A stretch of 64,000 bases of DNA from Brucella gallinifaecis (GTDB lineage: Bacteria; Pseudomonadota; Alphaproteobacteria; Rhizobiales; Rhizobiaceae). The notes beneath the pieces were generated by a model. It worked only from the letters and a program-made list of their open reading frames with translations. It ran no database searches and was not told the origin of the DNA. Position 1 is the stretch's first letter, and every line of letters begins with the position of its first letter. This document shows positions 8,641 through 17,027 of the stretch, in pieces. Where the stretch lies: positions 1 to 64,000 of the forward strand of contig NZ_ML636803.1 in the NCBI RefSeq assembly GCF_006476605.1. The letters run 5' to 3'. The position numbers were made by a program, and so were the translations under genes.

Positions 8641-9025
8641 GGGCCGCTTTATTGCTCTTGGAATGGGCTGCTCTTCGGGTGCTGGTCTTGAGATACTTGT
8701 TTCGCTGGCCGATAGAGTATTGTCCAATGCAGCCTTAGGGCGGCCAGACGTTATTGCAACGATTGCCACCAAGCAGGCTGATCCAGTCTGGTTCGCAATC
8801 GCGCAATATTATGGCTGTGAATTATGCTTCTTTGATGCCAAACGGCTTGAACAGGAAACGCCAAGGCTTTTGAATCCTTCACAGGCTGTTTTCGATTTGG
8901 TTGGTTGTTATGGTGTTGCAGAATCTGCCGCGCTTGCCGCTGCTGGAGACAATTCTGTGCTGCTGGTCGAGAAGATTGCGGTGAGGGAAGCAACCGCCGC
9001 ATTGGCGGTTGCCGGTTTTGATTAA
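8630..9025 (+). CDS. cobE: Cobalamin biosynthesis protein CobE (CbiG C-terminal domain family)
   Basis: Stand-alone homologue of the C-terminal domain of CbiG, 131 residues. The conserved nucleotide-like motif ALGMGCSSGAG is at about residues 9-19, and IATKQADPVW follows. CobE is required for B12 in aerobic producers but its biochemical step is not firmly assigned; binding of a ring intermediate has been proposed. I chose the GTG at 8630 because the family starts just before the RFIALG strand; a longer frame starts at 8570 inside the TerB gene. Its stop TAA shares bases with the stop of the convergent MFS gene. Confidence 0.85.
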   Translation: MKAEGRFIALGMGCSSGAGLEILVSLADRVLSNAALGRPDVIATIATKQADPVWFAIAQYYGCELCFFDAKRLEQETPRLLNPSQAVFDLVGCYGVAESAALAAAGDNSVLLVEKIAVREATAALAVAGFD

Positions 9026-10503
9026 AATATATTGCGACGCTGTATGATATAGGCTGCAACAGTCGAAATGAGCAATAATCCAGCAGTGGCAATGATTACG
9101 GCCATGTAAGCATGCTCAAATGCTTGAGATGCAAGGGTGCTCAGAATATTGGCATCAGCGACGGGCATCGATTGTGCAGCCAGAAGAGCTTCATCGAGGC
9201 TGTCGCGAGCGGCTGATGGAATGTTTGATCCTGCAGGCAGTATAAGGCTTGCCTTATAGAATGCTGACAGGATACTGCCAAAGATCGTCACACCCAGCGC
9301 ATTGCCCAGTTCAAATGAAACTTCCTCGACAGATGCCGCCATGCCGGCTTTTGCAGCCGGAGCGTTGCTCATTATGGATGATGATGCACCGGTCATTGCA
9401 CAGCCAACACCAAAGCCGAGGATTGCAAGGCCAGTCAGATAGAAATGCGACGAGAGCTTGTAGGTCAAGATATACAGCACGACACCAAATGCTGTGATGC
9501 CCAGAGAGGCCCAGAGCACTTTGCCAGTACCAAGCCGTGGCAACATCATGCCAGCCAGTGGCCCTGCAACAAAAGCAGCAAGTGGTATAGGCAGGATCAC
9601 TAGCCCGGCCTGCAAAGGTGACATGCCTTCGATTAACTGCATACGCTGGCTGAAAACCAGTTCCATGCCGGTCATTGCACCTGATGCAACAAGGGCTGCA
9701 AATACGCCCATCGAGAACAGCTTATTGCTAAATAGTGAGAAGTCGATCAGCGGCTCCTTGCTTGAAAATTGTCTGCGCACGAAGATTGTCGTGGCGATAA
9801 GGCCAATAAGCAGTGCGGCGGCGAAGACCCACATTGATGCATCGCGTTTGGCAAGTTCCTTGATAGCATAAGTGAGCGCGATCAGGCCGATCATGATCTG
9901 GATCGAGCCAATGAGATCCCATTTGCGCTTTGAACCAAGTGGGCGATTTTCCAGGGCAAAGGCAGATAGTGCCAGAGCTATCAGAACGATAGGCACATTG
10001 ATCAGGAATACCGAACCCCACCAGAAATACTCAAGCAGAATGCCCCCTGCGACAGGGCCGATAGCGGCGCCACCTGAAGCAATTGCTGCCCAGATGCCAA
10101 TGGCGAGCGAGCGTTCTTTTTCATCTGTAAAGGTCAGGCGAATGATCGAAAGGGTTGCAGGCATCATCATTGCCGCACCACAGGCGAGCAACGCGCGGGC
10201 CGCAATCAATATTTCCGGGTTTGGCGCATAGGCTGCACACAGTGAAGCAATGCCAAAGACGACCAGACCGCTCATGAACATCCGCTTGTGGCCGAGCTTG
10301 TCGCCCAGCGTGCCAAGCCCGGGCAGCAGACCTGCCACCACCAGAGGATAAATGTTCATGATCCAGAGCTTTTCCGAAGCACTTGCCGCAAGATCATGGG
10401 TGAGGCGCGGCAGTGCTGTGTAAAGCACAGTCATATCAACAACGATCAGAAATAACGCGCTGGAAACAATTGCGAGAATGAGCCAGCGATTTTGCGGCAA
10501 CAT
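9022..10503 (-). CDS. MFS drug efflux transporter, 14-helix DHA2 (SmvA-like)
   Basis: Major facilitator protein of 493 residues with about 14 hydrophobic helices. N-terminal VVDMTVLYTALPRL and the loop motif GDKLGHKRM are typical of the DHA2/QacA-SmvA branch, which exports quaternary ammonium compounds and methyl viologen. The ATG at 10503 is preceded by AAAGGTG at a good distance, so I reject the longer frame to 10686, which runs into the regulator. It is divergent from a TetR gene that very likely represses it. It interrupts the cobalamin genes, which hints at a later insertion. Confidence 0.88.
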   Translation of the reverse strand: MLPQNRWLILAIVSSALFLIVVDMTVLYTALPRLTHDLAASASEKLWIMNIYPLVVAGLLPGLGTLGDKLGHKRMFMSGLVVFGIASLCAAYAPNPEILIAARALLACGAAMMMPATLSIIRLTFTDEKERSLAIGIWAAIASGGAAIGPVAGGILLEYFWWGSVFLINVPIVLIALALSAFALENRPLGSKRKWDLIGSIQIMIGLIALTYAIKELAKRDASMWVFAAALLIGLIATTIFVRRQFSSKEPLIDFSLFSNKLFSMGVFAALVASGAMTGMELVFSQRMQLIEGMSPLQAGLVILPIPLAAFVAGPLAGMMLPRLGTGKVLWASLGITAFGVVLYILTYKLSSHFYLTGLAILGFGVGCAMTGASSSIMSNAPAAKAGMAASVEEVSFELGNALGVTIFGSILSAFYKASLILPAGSNIPSAARDSLDEALLAAQSMPVADANILSTLASQAFEHAYMAVIIATAGLLLISTVAAYIIQRRNIF

Positions 10504-10520
10504 TGGATTACACCTTTTCA

Positions 10521-10532
10521 ATACAAATGTAT
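10521..10532. promoter_or_regulatory. Candidate TetR operator in divergent promoter region
   Basis: Near-palindrome ATACAAATGTAT (five-base arms) lies in the 71-base gap between the MFS and TetR genes. It falls between a plausible MFS -35 (CTGACA, minus strand, 10540-10545) and the MFS start. A further TTGTAT, the inverse of ATACAA, overlaps the TetR start codon. Binding here would block the pump promoter. This is inferred from layout only. Confidence 0.35.
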
Positions 10533-10551
10533 TTAAACTTGTCAGGGTGGC

Positions 10552-10560
10552 TGATATAAT
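10552..10560 (+). promoter_or_regulatory. Extended -10 element for the TetR gene
   Basis: TGATATAAT is a full consensus -10 (TATAAT, 10555-10560) with an upstream TG. It would start transcription near 10567, only about 8 bases before the regulator ATG, giving a nearly leaderless mRNA. No good -35 is seen. Confidence 0.4.
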
Positions 10561-10574
10561 ATAAATCCGCTTGT

Positions 10575-11144
10575 ATGGAAAGTAAGAAATTGCAAAAAAC
10601 TGGCCGCCCGCGCTCAATCGACCGTGACCATGTGCTTGATATGGCTGAGAAGCTGGTGGCAGAAGGTGGTATTGTTGCGCTGACAATGGACGCGGTGGCG
10701 CAGGCTTCCGGTGTCACCAAAGGCGGTGTGCAATATTGCTTTGGTAATAAAGACGGATTGATGAAAGCTATGATCAAGCGATGGAATGATCGCTTCGATG
10801 ATCAGGTAAAGGCGCATAAGCAAAACGGGCAGGATGCGATTTCACATATCGCAGCCTATATCGCGATGACACGCGATAGTGATGCAGAAGATGATTCTCG
10901 ATTTGCTGCAATGATGGCAAGCCTTATTCCCAACTCGCATTATCTGGATGAAACCCGGGCATGGTATCGCAAACAATGGGATGGTCTTGATGTTTCGACG
11001 CCTGAAGGTCGTCGTGCAAGACTGGCATTTATCGCCAATGAAGGTGCATTTTTGCTCAGAAGCTTCAACTTTTTTGAGCTGACGCAGAAGGAATGGCAGT
11101 CGATCTTCAAGGATATTGAAGGGCTTTTGCCTGAAAAAGATTGA
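10575..11144 (+). CDS. TetR/AcrR family transcriptional regulator
   Basis: DNA-binding repressor of 189 residues. The N-terminal helix-turn-helix spans about residues 25-60 (TMDAVAQASGVTKGGVQYCF, then GNKDGLMKAM), and the helical C-terminal domain presumably binds the inducing drug. The basic lead GRPRSIDRD is typical. It is divergent from the MFS exporter with only 71 bases between start codons, the classic arrangement of a local repressor and its efflux pump. No SD precedes the ATG. cobM follows after 51 bases and could receive read-through. Confidence 0.9.
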   Translation: MESKKLQKTGRPRSIDRDHVLDMAEKLVAEGGIVALTMDAVAQASGVTKGGVQYCFGNKDGLMKAMIKRWNDRFDDQVKAHKQNGQDAISHIAAYIAMTRDSDAEDDSRFAAMMASLIPNSHYLDETRAWYRKQWDGLDVSTPEGRRARLAFIANEGAFLLRSFNFFELTQKEWQSIFKDIEGLLPEKD

Positions 11145-11195
11145 CTCCTCCGCCAGCTGAGAGGCATTCGATCCGTCTGAACAGAGGGATCAAGT

Positions 11196-11954
11196 GTGAC
11201 AGTTCATTTCATTGGAGCGGGTCCGGGTGCGGCCGATCTTATCACGGTGCGCGGCCTGCGATTAATTGAAACTTGCCCGGTCTGCATCTATGCGGGGTCG
11301 CTGGTGCCAAAAGAGGTTGTTACCTCTGCCCCGAAAGGCGCGTTATTGATTGACAGTTCCTCTTTGACGCTTGATGAAATCATTGCTGCAATGGTTTCTG
11401 CTCATGATAAAGGGCATGATATTGCACGTGTTCATTCCGGTGATCCGTCTATTTATGGTGCGATGGCTGAACAGATGCGCAGGCTTGATACGCTTGATAT
11501 CCCTTATGACGTGACGCCGGGTGTACCGGCTTTTGTGGCGGCTGCGGCTGCGATGAAACAGGAACTGACGATCCCCGAAGTCAATCAGAGTATCATTCTC
11601 ACGCGCACTTCTGTGAAGTCATCGGCAATGCCTGTGGGTGAAGATCTTGCTACATTTGCCAAATCTGGTGCGACGCTGGTCATCCATCTTTCCATTCGCA
11701 ATATTGCGAAAATCGAAGTAGAGCTGACACCATTTTATGGTGCGGATTGCCCTGTGGTTGTGGCTTATCGCATCGGCTGGCCTGATGAACAGATTTTGCG
11801 TGGAAAACTGTCTGATATTGCTGAGAAAATTGAGCTTTCAGGCATTAAACGAACTGCAATGATCTTTGTTGGACGAGGCCTTGATCCAAAGAATTTTCGT
11901 GATTCAGCGCTTTATCATGAAGCGCACAATCATGTTGCACGATTAAAATCTTAA
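11196..11954 (+). CDS. cobM: Precorrin-4 C11-methyltransferase
   Basis: SAM-dependent enzyme of the tetrapyrrole methylase family that methylates C-11 of precorrin-4 to give precorrin-5. The FIGAGPGAADLITVRG loop is at the N-terminus and the VHSGDPSIYGA SAM-binding loop near residue 80. The length of 252 residues is usual. The GTG start at 11196 is supported by AGAGGG 8 bases upstream and by alignment of the first strand (TVHFIGAG). The 3' end overlaps the convergent cobK by 12 bases. Confidence 0.95.
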   Translation: MTVHFIGAGPGAADLITVRGLRLIETCPVCIYAGSLVPKEVVTSAPKGALLIDSSSLTLDEIIAAMVSAHDKGHDIARVHSGDPSIYGAMAEQMRRLDTLDIPYDVTPGVPAFVAAAAAMKQELTIPEVNQSIILTRTSVKSSAMPVGEDLATFAKSGATLVIHLSIRNIAKIEVELTPFYGADCPVVVAYRIGWPDEQILRGKLSDIAEKIELSGIKRTAMIFVGRGLDPKNFRDSALYHEAHNHVARLKS

Positions 11955-12683
11955 CAGAGAACGAGCAAAATCGAGTGCTTCATCGACTGTCGTGGCAATT
12001 GTTTTGGCGGCAACGGGTGGTCGACTAATCATCATGACCGGAATTTTGAGATCACGTGCTGCTTTGATCTTGGCATAGGAGATGCTGCCGCCGGAATTGC
12101 GGCTGACGATCAGACTGATTTTTCGCTCACTCAGGAAGTGCTTTTCCGCTTCATAATTTCCGGGCCTTGACAGAATGATCTCGCAGTTTTGTGAGAGTTT
12201 CATTTCCGGTGGGTCAATCATTCGCATCACAAAATGCGCGTCCCCGCGCTCTGCAAAGGGCGCTATATGCTGTCTTCCCAGCGCGAGAAAAACGCGCGCA
12301 CCAGCCGGAATCATTATTGCAGCCTTTGCTTCGCTTTCTAAATCAATCCAGCTATCACCCTGTTCCATTTTCCATGCCGGGCGTTCCAGCCGCAGTAGCG
12401 GGATATTGGTGAAGTTTGATGCTCGCACGGCATTTTGCGAAATGCGTGTGGCATAGGGATGTGTTGCATCGATCAGAAGATTGATCTTTTCATTGGTCAG
12501 ATAGGTTGCAAGGCCTTCTGCACCGCCAAACCCGCCAATGCGCAGCTTACCGTGGATTGGGGCAGGATTGGCTGTCCTTCCCGCAAGTGAGGTAATGCTT
12601 TCAACGGGCAGGGTGTTGAGTATGGCAGCAAGTTTTGACGCTTCTGCTGTACCGCCAAGGATGAGTATTCTAGAGACGGGCAA
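11943..12683 (-). CDS. cobK: Precorrin-6A reductase
   Basis: NAD(P)H-dependent reductase that converts precorrin-6A to precorrin-6B. The Rossmann start ILILGGTAEASKLA is at about residues 6-19, DATHPYATRISQNA near residue 73, and a conserved VSRNSGG in the C-terminal half. The length of 246 residues is normal. Its ATG overlaps the end of cbiD by 14 bases, so the two are translationally coupled. It is convergent with cobM. Confidence 0.94.
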   Translation of the reverse strand: MPVSRILILGGTAEASKLAAILNTLPVESITSLAGRTANPAPIHGKLRIGGFGGAEGLATYLTNEKINLLIDATHPYATRISQNAVRASNFTNIPLLRLERPAWKMEQGDSWIDLESEAKAAIMIPAGARVFLALGRQHIAPFAERGDAHFVMRMIDPPEMKLSQNCEIILSRPGNYEAEKHFLSERKISLIVSRNSGGSISYAKIKAARDLKIPVMMISRPPVAAKTIATTVDEALDFARSLLRF

Positions 12684-13785
12684 GGATATTGCCTTTGCGA
12701 TCCGTCACGATCATTTCGATTTCAACGGGTGCGCCACGCAAAGTTTCGAGAGCTGTTTCTTTTGCTTTTTTCGCTATGGGGGTTGCCATGTCGATGCCAA
12801 GGCTTTGAGTCAATTCAAGCACTTCGAGCGCTGTGTTCGCAAAAAGAATCCGGTCCTTAATGTCATTTGGTGCACCAGCGGATTCTGCAATAGTCCAGAG
12901 AAAGTTTTTGTCGACCTGCGAACGTGCTGAGTGGAGGTCTAGCTCTCCTTGTGCGAGTTTTGTCAGTTTGGCAAAACCGCCTGCAATAGTGAGTTTTTCG
13001 ATTGGGTGATCACGCAGATATTTGAGAACACCGCCTGCAAAGTCACCCATGTCGAGAATGGCAAAATCCGGCAGGTCGTAGATTGCTTGAGCTGCATCTT
13101 CTGACGTTGAGCCGGTTGCAGCCAGAACATGTTTCTGGCCTTCAGCCCGTGCTACATCGATGCCGCGGTGGATAGAATGAATCCATGCTGAACACGAGAA
13201 AGGATGAACGACGCCTGTCGTGCCCAATATTGAAATACCGCCAATGATGCCAAGACGCGGATTCCATGTTTTCTGCGCAATTTCTTCGCCACTCGGAACC
13301 GAGATCGTAATGACCAGATCAGCAGGCAATCCATATTCGGCGCAAATTTGCTCGCAAATTTCGGTCATCATTCGGCGCGGAACGGGATTGATTGCTGCTT
13401 CGCCCGGCGGAATTTGCAGTCCGGGCCGTGTAACTGTGCCGACACCTTCGCCTGCCTGAAATATTATGCCTGTTCCGGGCGGGGCAGGGAAAACGGTAGA
13501 AATGATTGTTGCACCATGGGTTACGTCCGGGTCGTCGCCCGCATCCTTGACGATTCCGGCCATGGCATAGCCTTCACCCAATCCTTCATATTCAAGCTGG
13601 AAATAGGGGACTTCGCCCTTGGGCAGGATGATGCCGACAGGGTCGGGAAATTCGCCGGTAATCAAAGCGGTCAGCGCGGCTTTGGTTGCGGCGGTGGCGC
13701 AGGCACCAGTCGTCCAGCCGCGGCGTAACGGTTCTTGCCCATTATTTTTCGTTTTTTCCTTGCGGGGCGTGGTTTCGTCGTTCAT
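12670..13785 (-). CDS. cbiD: Cobalt-precorrin-5B C1-methyltransferase CbiD
   Basis: Methylates C-1 of the corrin ring. In the anaerobic pathway this is CbiD; aerobic producers such as P. denitrificans use CobF instead. The N-terminal signature RRGWTTGACATAATKAAL is at about residues 22-39, followed by ILPKGE. The glycine-rich SAM region (ILDMGDFAGG, then IAGGFAKL) is in the last third. I chose the ATG at 13785 (MNDETT, 371 residues) over 13839, which would run into the cobA start region. Only 36 bases separate it from the divergent cobA, so both promoters must overlap. Its presence without cobF is discussed as a finding. Confidence 0.94.
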   Translation of the reverse strand: MNDETTPRKEKTKNNGQEPLRRGWTTGACATAATKAALTALITGEFPDPVGIILPKGEVPYFQLEYEGLGEGYAMAGIVKDAGDDPDVTHGATIISTVFPAPPGTGIIFQAGEGVGTVTRPGLQIPPGEAAINPVPRRMMTEICEQICAEYGLPADLVITISVPSGEEIAQKTWNPRLGIIGGISILGTTGVVHPFSCSAWIHSIHRGIDVARAEGQKHVLAATGSTSEDAAQAIYDLPDFAILDMGDFAGGVLKYLRDHPIEKLTIAGGFAKLTKLAQGELDLHSARSQVDKNFLWTIAESAGAPNDIKDRILFANTALEVLELTQSLGIDMATPIAKKAKETALETLRGAPVEIEMIVTDRKGNILARL

Positions 13786-13821
13786 GGATGCCTGCGGATT
13801 TATCTGGTGACACATTGCAAA

Positions 13822-14691
13822 ATGACTGAAAATAATCAACCGAACATTACTCTATATGACACTGACAGGATAGCTTTGCCTGCGATAGAGTCGGGGCATG
13901 TCTGGTTGGTGGGCGCCGGTCCCGGCGATCCGGGTTTGCTGACGCTTCATGCCGCGAATGCCTTAGGTCAAGCCGATGTGATTGTCTATGATGCGCTGGT
14001 TGATGAATCCTGCCTGTCGTTGAGAAATGCTACAGCTATACTTGAATATGCCGGTAAGCGTGGTGGCAAGCCATCGCCGAAGCAGCGCGATATTTCGCTG
14101 CGTCTGGTCGAGCTTGCTAAAGAAGGCAAAAAGGTTCTGCGGCTTAAAGGAGGCGATCCATTTGTCTTCGGGCGAGGAGCCGAGGAAGCGCTGACGCTGG
14201 TTGAACATGGTGTGCCGTTTCGCATTGTGCCGGGCATTACAGCCGGTATTGGCGGGCTTGCCTATGCAGGAATTGCGGCGACGCATCGCGATATCAATCA
14301 ATCGGTCACGTTTCTCACGGGCCATGATGCAACGGGGCTGATGCCGGACCGTATTAACTGGGAGGGCATTGCGCAGTCCTCTCCGGTTATCGTGATGTAT
14401 ATGGCGATGAAGCATATCGACCTTATCACAGAACGACTGATGGTGGCAGGACGCTCGCCGGAAGAGCCGGTGGCTTTTGTCTGTAATGCCAGCTTGCCGG
14501 AACAGGTGGTTCTGGAGACAACATTGTCGAGGGCTGCGGCTGATGTTGAAGCATCAGGTCTTCAGCCTCCTGCGATTGTGGTTGTGGGCGAGGTTGTCAA
14601 GCTGCGATCCGGGCTTGACTGGCTTGGTGCGTCTCAGGGACGAAGGCTGACAAGTGATCCGCTTCATCTTGGCAAGGAGAAGAGCGCATGA
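13822..14691 (+). CDS. cobA: Uroporphyrinogen-III C-methyltransferase
   Basis: SAM-dependent methyltransferase that adds methyl groups at C-2 and C-7 of uroporphyrinogen III to make precorrin-2, the entry step to B12. The LVGAGPGDPGLLTL loop lies near residue 30, LKGGDPFVFGRG near 110, and the family VPGITAG motif near 140. The protein has 289 residues with a short N-terminal extension. It lacks a CysG reductase half, so it is the stand-alone CobA type. The ATG at 13822 is preferred over the upstream ATG at 13735, which lies inside cbiD. The stop overlaps the cobB start (ATGA). Confidence 0.95.
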   Translation: MTENNQPNITLYDTDRIALPAIESGHVWLVGAGPGDPGLLTLHAANALGQADVIVYDALVDESCLSLRNATAILEYAGKRGGKPSPKQRDISLRLVELAKEGKKVLRLKGGDPFVFGRGAEEALTLVEHGVPFRIVPGITAGIGGLAYAGIAATHRDINQSVTFLTGHDATGLMPDRINWEGIAQSSPVIVMYMAMKHIDLITERLMVAGRSPEEPVAFVCNASLPEQVVLETTLSRAAADVEASGLQPPAIVVVGEVVKLRSGLDWLGASQGRRLTSDPLHLGKEKSA

Positions 14692-16001
14692 ATGGCTTTA
14701 TGATTGCTGCACCTGCCTCCGGGGCGGGAAAGACGACTTTAACGCTTGGGCTGTTGCGTGCGCTTAAACGGCGTGGCAAGGCGCTTGCGCCTGTAAAAGC
14801 CGGTCCTGATTATATTGATCCCGCCTATCATAAGGCTGCGAGCGGTGCAGATTGTTTTAATCTTGATCCATGGGCGATGCGGCCAGAGCTGATCAGTGCC
14901 ATTTCATCGCGCATGACAGAAGGCAACAAGCTGTTGGTTGTCGAAGCTATGATGGGGCTTTTTGACGGAGCGCTTGATGGGAAAGGCTCGTCTGCTGATC
15001 TCGCGCAATCTCTTGATCTGCCAGTCGTGCTGGTGGTTGATTGCGCCCGACAGTCCCACTCTGTCGCTGCACTCATTTCAGGTTTCAGTCAGTTTCGCAA
15101 AAATGTGCTGATTGCCGGTGTTATCCTTAACCGGGTTGGTAGCGGCAGACATGAGACCATGCTGCGCGATGCGATCAAGCCGCTTGGTGTGGCGGTACTT
15201 GGCGCTATTGCACGCGATGAAGCGCTGGTTCTGCCCTCAAGACATCTGGGTCTTGTTCAGGCGGGTGAACATGCTGATCTGGAACGTTTCCTTGAACATG
15301 CAGCAGATGTTATTGATGCGCGTATTGATTTAAGCGCATTAGAGCATATCTGGTCGCAACCAAAACACCACGAGGCCATGGCAAATGTTCAGCGTCTGGC
15401 GCCCTTGGGAAACCGGATCGCAGTTGCGCGAGATGATGCTTTTTCTTTTGCCTATGCGCATTTGCTTGCAGGATGGAGAAGGCGTGGCGCTGAGCTTTCG
15501 TTCTTCTCGCCGTTAGCAGATGAAGCACCAGATGAAAATGCTGATGCTGTTTATCTGCCTGGAGGCTACCCAGAGCTTTATGCCGGAAAACTGGTAGCTT
15601 CCAAAAACTTTCAGCAATCTATGAGGCGTGCCGCTGATCGTGGCGTTCACATTTATGGCGAGTGTGGCGGCTATATGGTGCTGGGTGAAACACTGGAAGA
15701 TGCGCAATCGCTCACATATCCTATGCTGGGGCTGCTTCCGTTACAGACGAGCTTTGCAAAACGCAAAATGCACCTTGGTTATCGCAAACTGCAACCATTG
15801 CCGGGCTCGCCATGGCAGGTGCCGCTATTGGCGCATGAGTTTCACTATGCAAGCATTATATGTGAAGGGAAGGCCGAGCGGCTGTTTCGGGTTAACGATG
15901 CCTTGGGTGAGACCTTAGGAGAAGCAGGTCTGCGCGTTGGTTCAGTTGCTGGCTCTTTCATGCATGTGATTGATTTTTCTGGAGAGAATGCCTGTAAATG
16001 A
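14688..16001 (+). CDS. cobB: Hydrogenobyrinic acid a,c-diamide synthase (glutamine amidotransferase)
   Basis: ATP-dependent amidation of the a and c acetate side chains, using glutamine. The N-terminal dethiobiotin-synthetase-like domain carries the P-loop ASGAGKTTLTLG at about residues 6-17. The C-terminal class I glutamine amidotransferase domain carries the nucleophile region YGECGGYMVLGE near residue 325 and the His region HEFHYAS near 384. The length of 437 residues is usual. It overlaps cobA and cobC by four bases each (ATGA), so these genes form one translation-coupled run. Confidence 0.96.
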   Translation: MNGFMIAAPASGAGKTTLTLGLLRALKRRGKALAPVKAGPDYIDPAYHKAASGADCFNLDPWAMRPELISAISSRMTEGNKLLVVEAMMGLFDGALDGKGSSADLAQSLDLPVVLVVDCARQSHSVAALISGFSQFRKNVLIAGVILNRVGSGRHETMLRDAIKPLGVAVLGAIARDEALVLPSRHLGLVQAGEHADLERFLEHAADVIDARIDLSALEHIWSQPKHHEAMANVQRLAPLGNRIAVARDDAFSFAYAHLLAGWRRRGAELSFFSPLADEAPDENADAVYLPGGYPELYAGKLVASKNFQQSMRRAADRGVHIYGECGGYMVLGETLEDAQSLTYPMLGLLPLQTSFAKRKMHLGYRKLQPLPGSPWQVPLLAHEFHYASIICEGKAERLFRVNDALGETLGEAGLRVGSVAGSFMHVIDFSGENACK

Positions 16002-17005
16002 TTATTGAGCATGGCGGAGCGCTGGATAAGGCCATTGCGCGTTTTGGCGGTAAGGCGCAAGACTGGCTGGATCTTTCAACGGGCATCAATCCTGAACATT
16101 TTCCACTGCCAGAATTGCCAGCGTACTTGTGGAACCGCTTGCCGGATGAAGGACTGCTGCAACAGGTTTTGGCTGCGGCGCGTTCCTATTATGGGACAGG
16201 TCAAAATGCGCCAATCGTTGCCAGCTCCGGAACACAGGCGCTTATTCAGCTTATTCCAAGGCTGCTTGAACCTTCGACGGTTGCCGTTTTAGGGCCGACT
16301 TATCAGGAACATGCGGCAGCTTTCAGAGCGGCAAGCTGGAACGTGGTTGAGTGTGCGACGCTTGACGATATCCCGGAGGATGTGCGGGTGGTGACAATCG
16401 TTAATCCGAACAACCCGGATGGACGGATTGTTGCGCGGCATGATTTGTTGGAACTTGCACGAAAGCTTGGCAAGCGCGGTGGCTTTTTGATTGTGGATGA
16501 AGCTTTTGCTGATCCGTCTCCCGAAGTAAGTATTGCAAGTCATGCTGCGAATGAGCCGCTTATTGTGCTCAAATCTTTTGGCAAGTTTTTTGGTCTTGCA
16601 GGTGTGCGGCTTGGATTCTTGCTTGCAAATGATGAGTTTGTGCAGCGCGTTACAGACAGGCTCGGGCCATGGGCTGTGGCTGGGCCAACATTGGCCATTG
16701 CGCTCCATGCTTTTGAAAATACACGTGAGCTTGAAGCCTTTCGTAGTCGCATAAACACAAGGCGGGCAGAACTTGCCAAGTCGCTCACACATTGCCAGCT
16801 TATCGAAGTTGGAGGCACGGCGCTGTTTTCGCTGATAAGCCACGACAATGCGCATTCAATTTACGATGGACTATGCGAACGGCATATTCTTGTCCGAAAA
16901 TTTGCCTATGCACCAAACTGGTTGCGCATCGGACTGGCGCCTGATCAGGCTGGTCTTAAACGTTTGGAACAGGCATTGCAGGATATTCTCCATTTGCAAA
17001 AGTGA
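15998..17005 (+). CDS. cobC: Threonine-phosphate decarboxylase-like aminotransferase CobC
   Basis: PLP-dependent class I/II aminotransferase-fold enzyme (CobC in P. denitrificans naming, CobD in Salmonella), which makes the (R)-1-amino-2-propanol phosphate linker. LDLSTGINPE lies near residue 25, a VNPNNPDGR cofactor motif near 135, and the PLP lysine in LKSFGKFFGLAG near residue 195. The length of 335 residues is normal. It overlaps cobB by four bases and precedes cobD by 22. Together with CobD it attaches the linker to adenosylcobyrate. Confidence 0.93.
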   Translation: MIIEHGGALDKAIARFGGKAQDWLDLSTGINPEHFPLPELPAYLWNRLPDEGLLQQVLAAARSYYGTGQNAPIVASSGTQALIQLIPRLLEPSTVAVLGPTYQEHAAAFRAASWNVVECATLDDIPEDVRVVTIVNPNNPDGRIVARHDLLELARKLGKRGGFLIVDEAFADPSPEVSIASHAANEPLIVLKSFGKFFGLAGVRLGFLLANDEFVQRVTDRLGPWAVAGPTLAIALHAFENTRELEAFRSRINTRRAELAKSLTHCQLIEVGGTALFSLISHDNAHSIYDGLCERHILVRKFAYAPNWLRIGLAPDQAGLKRLEQALQDILHLQK

Positions 17006-17027
17006 TTCAGGAAAGCGTATCAAGCCT

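Noticed and set aside
13735-13821. Upstream extension of cobA
   Set aside because: It lies inside cbiD in the opposite strand; the ATG at 13822 gives the expected CobA N-terminus.
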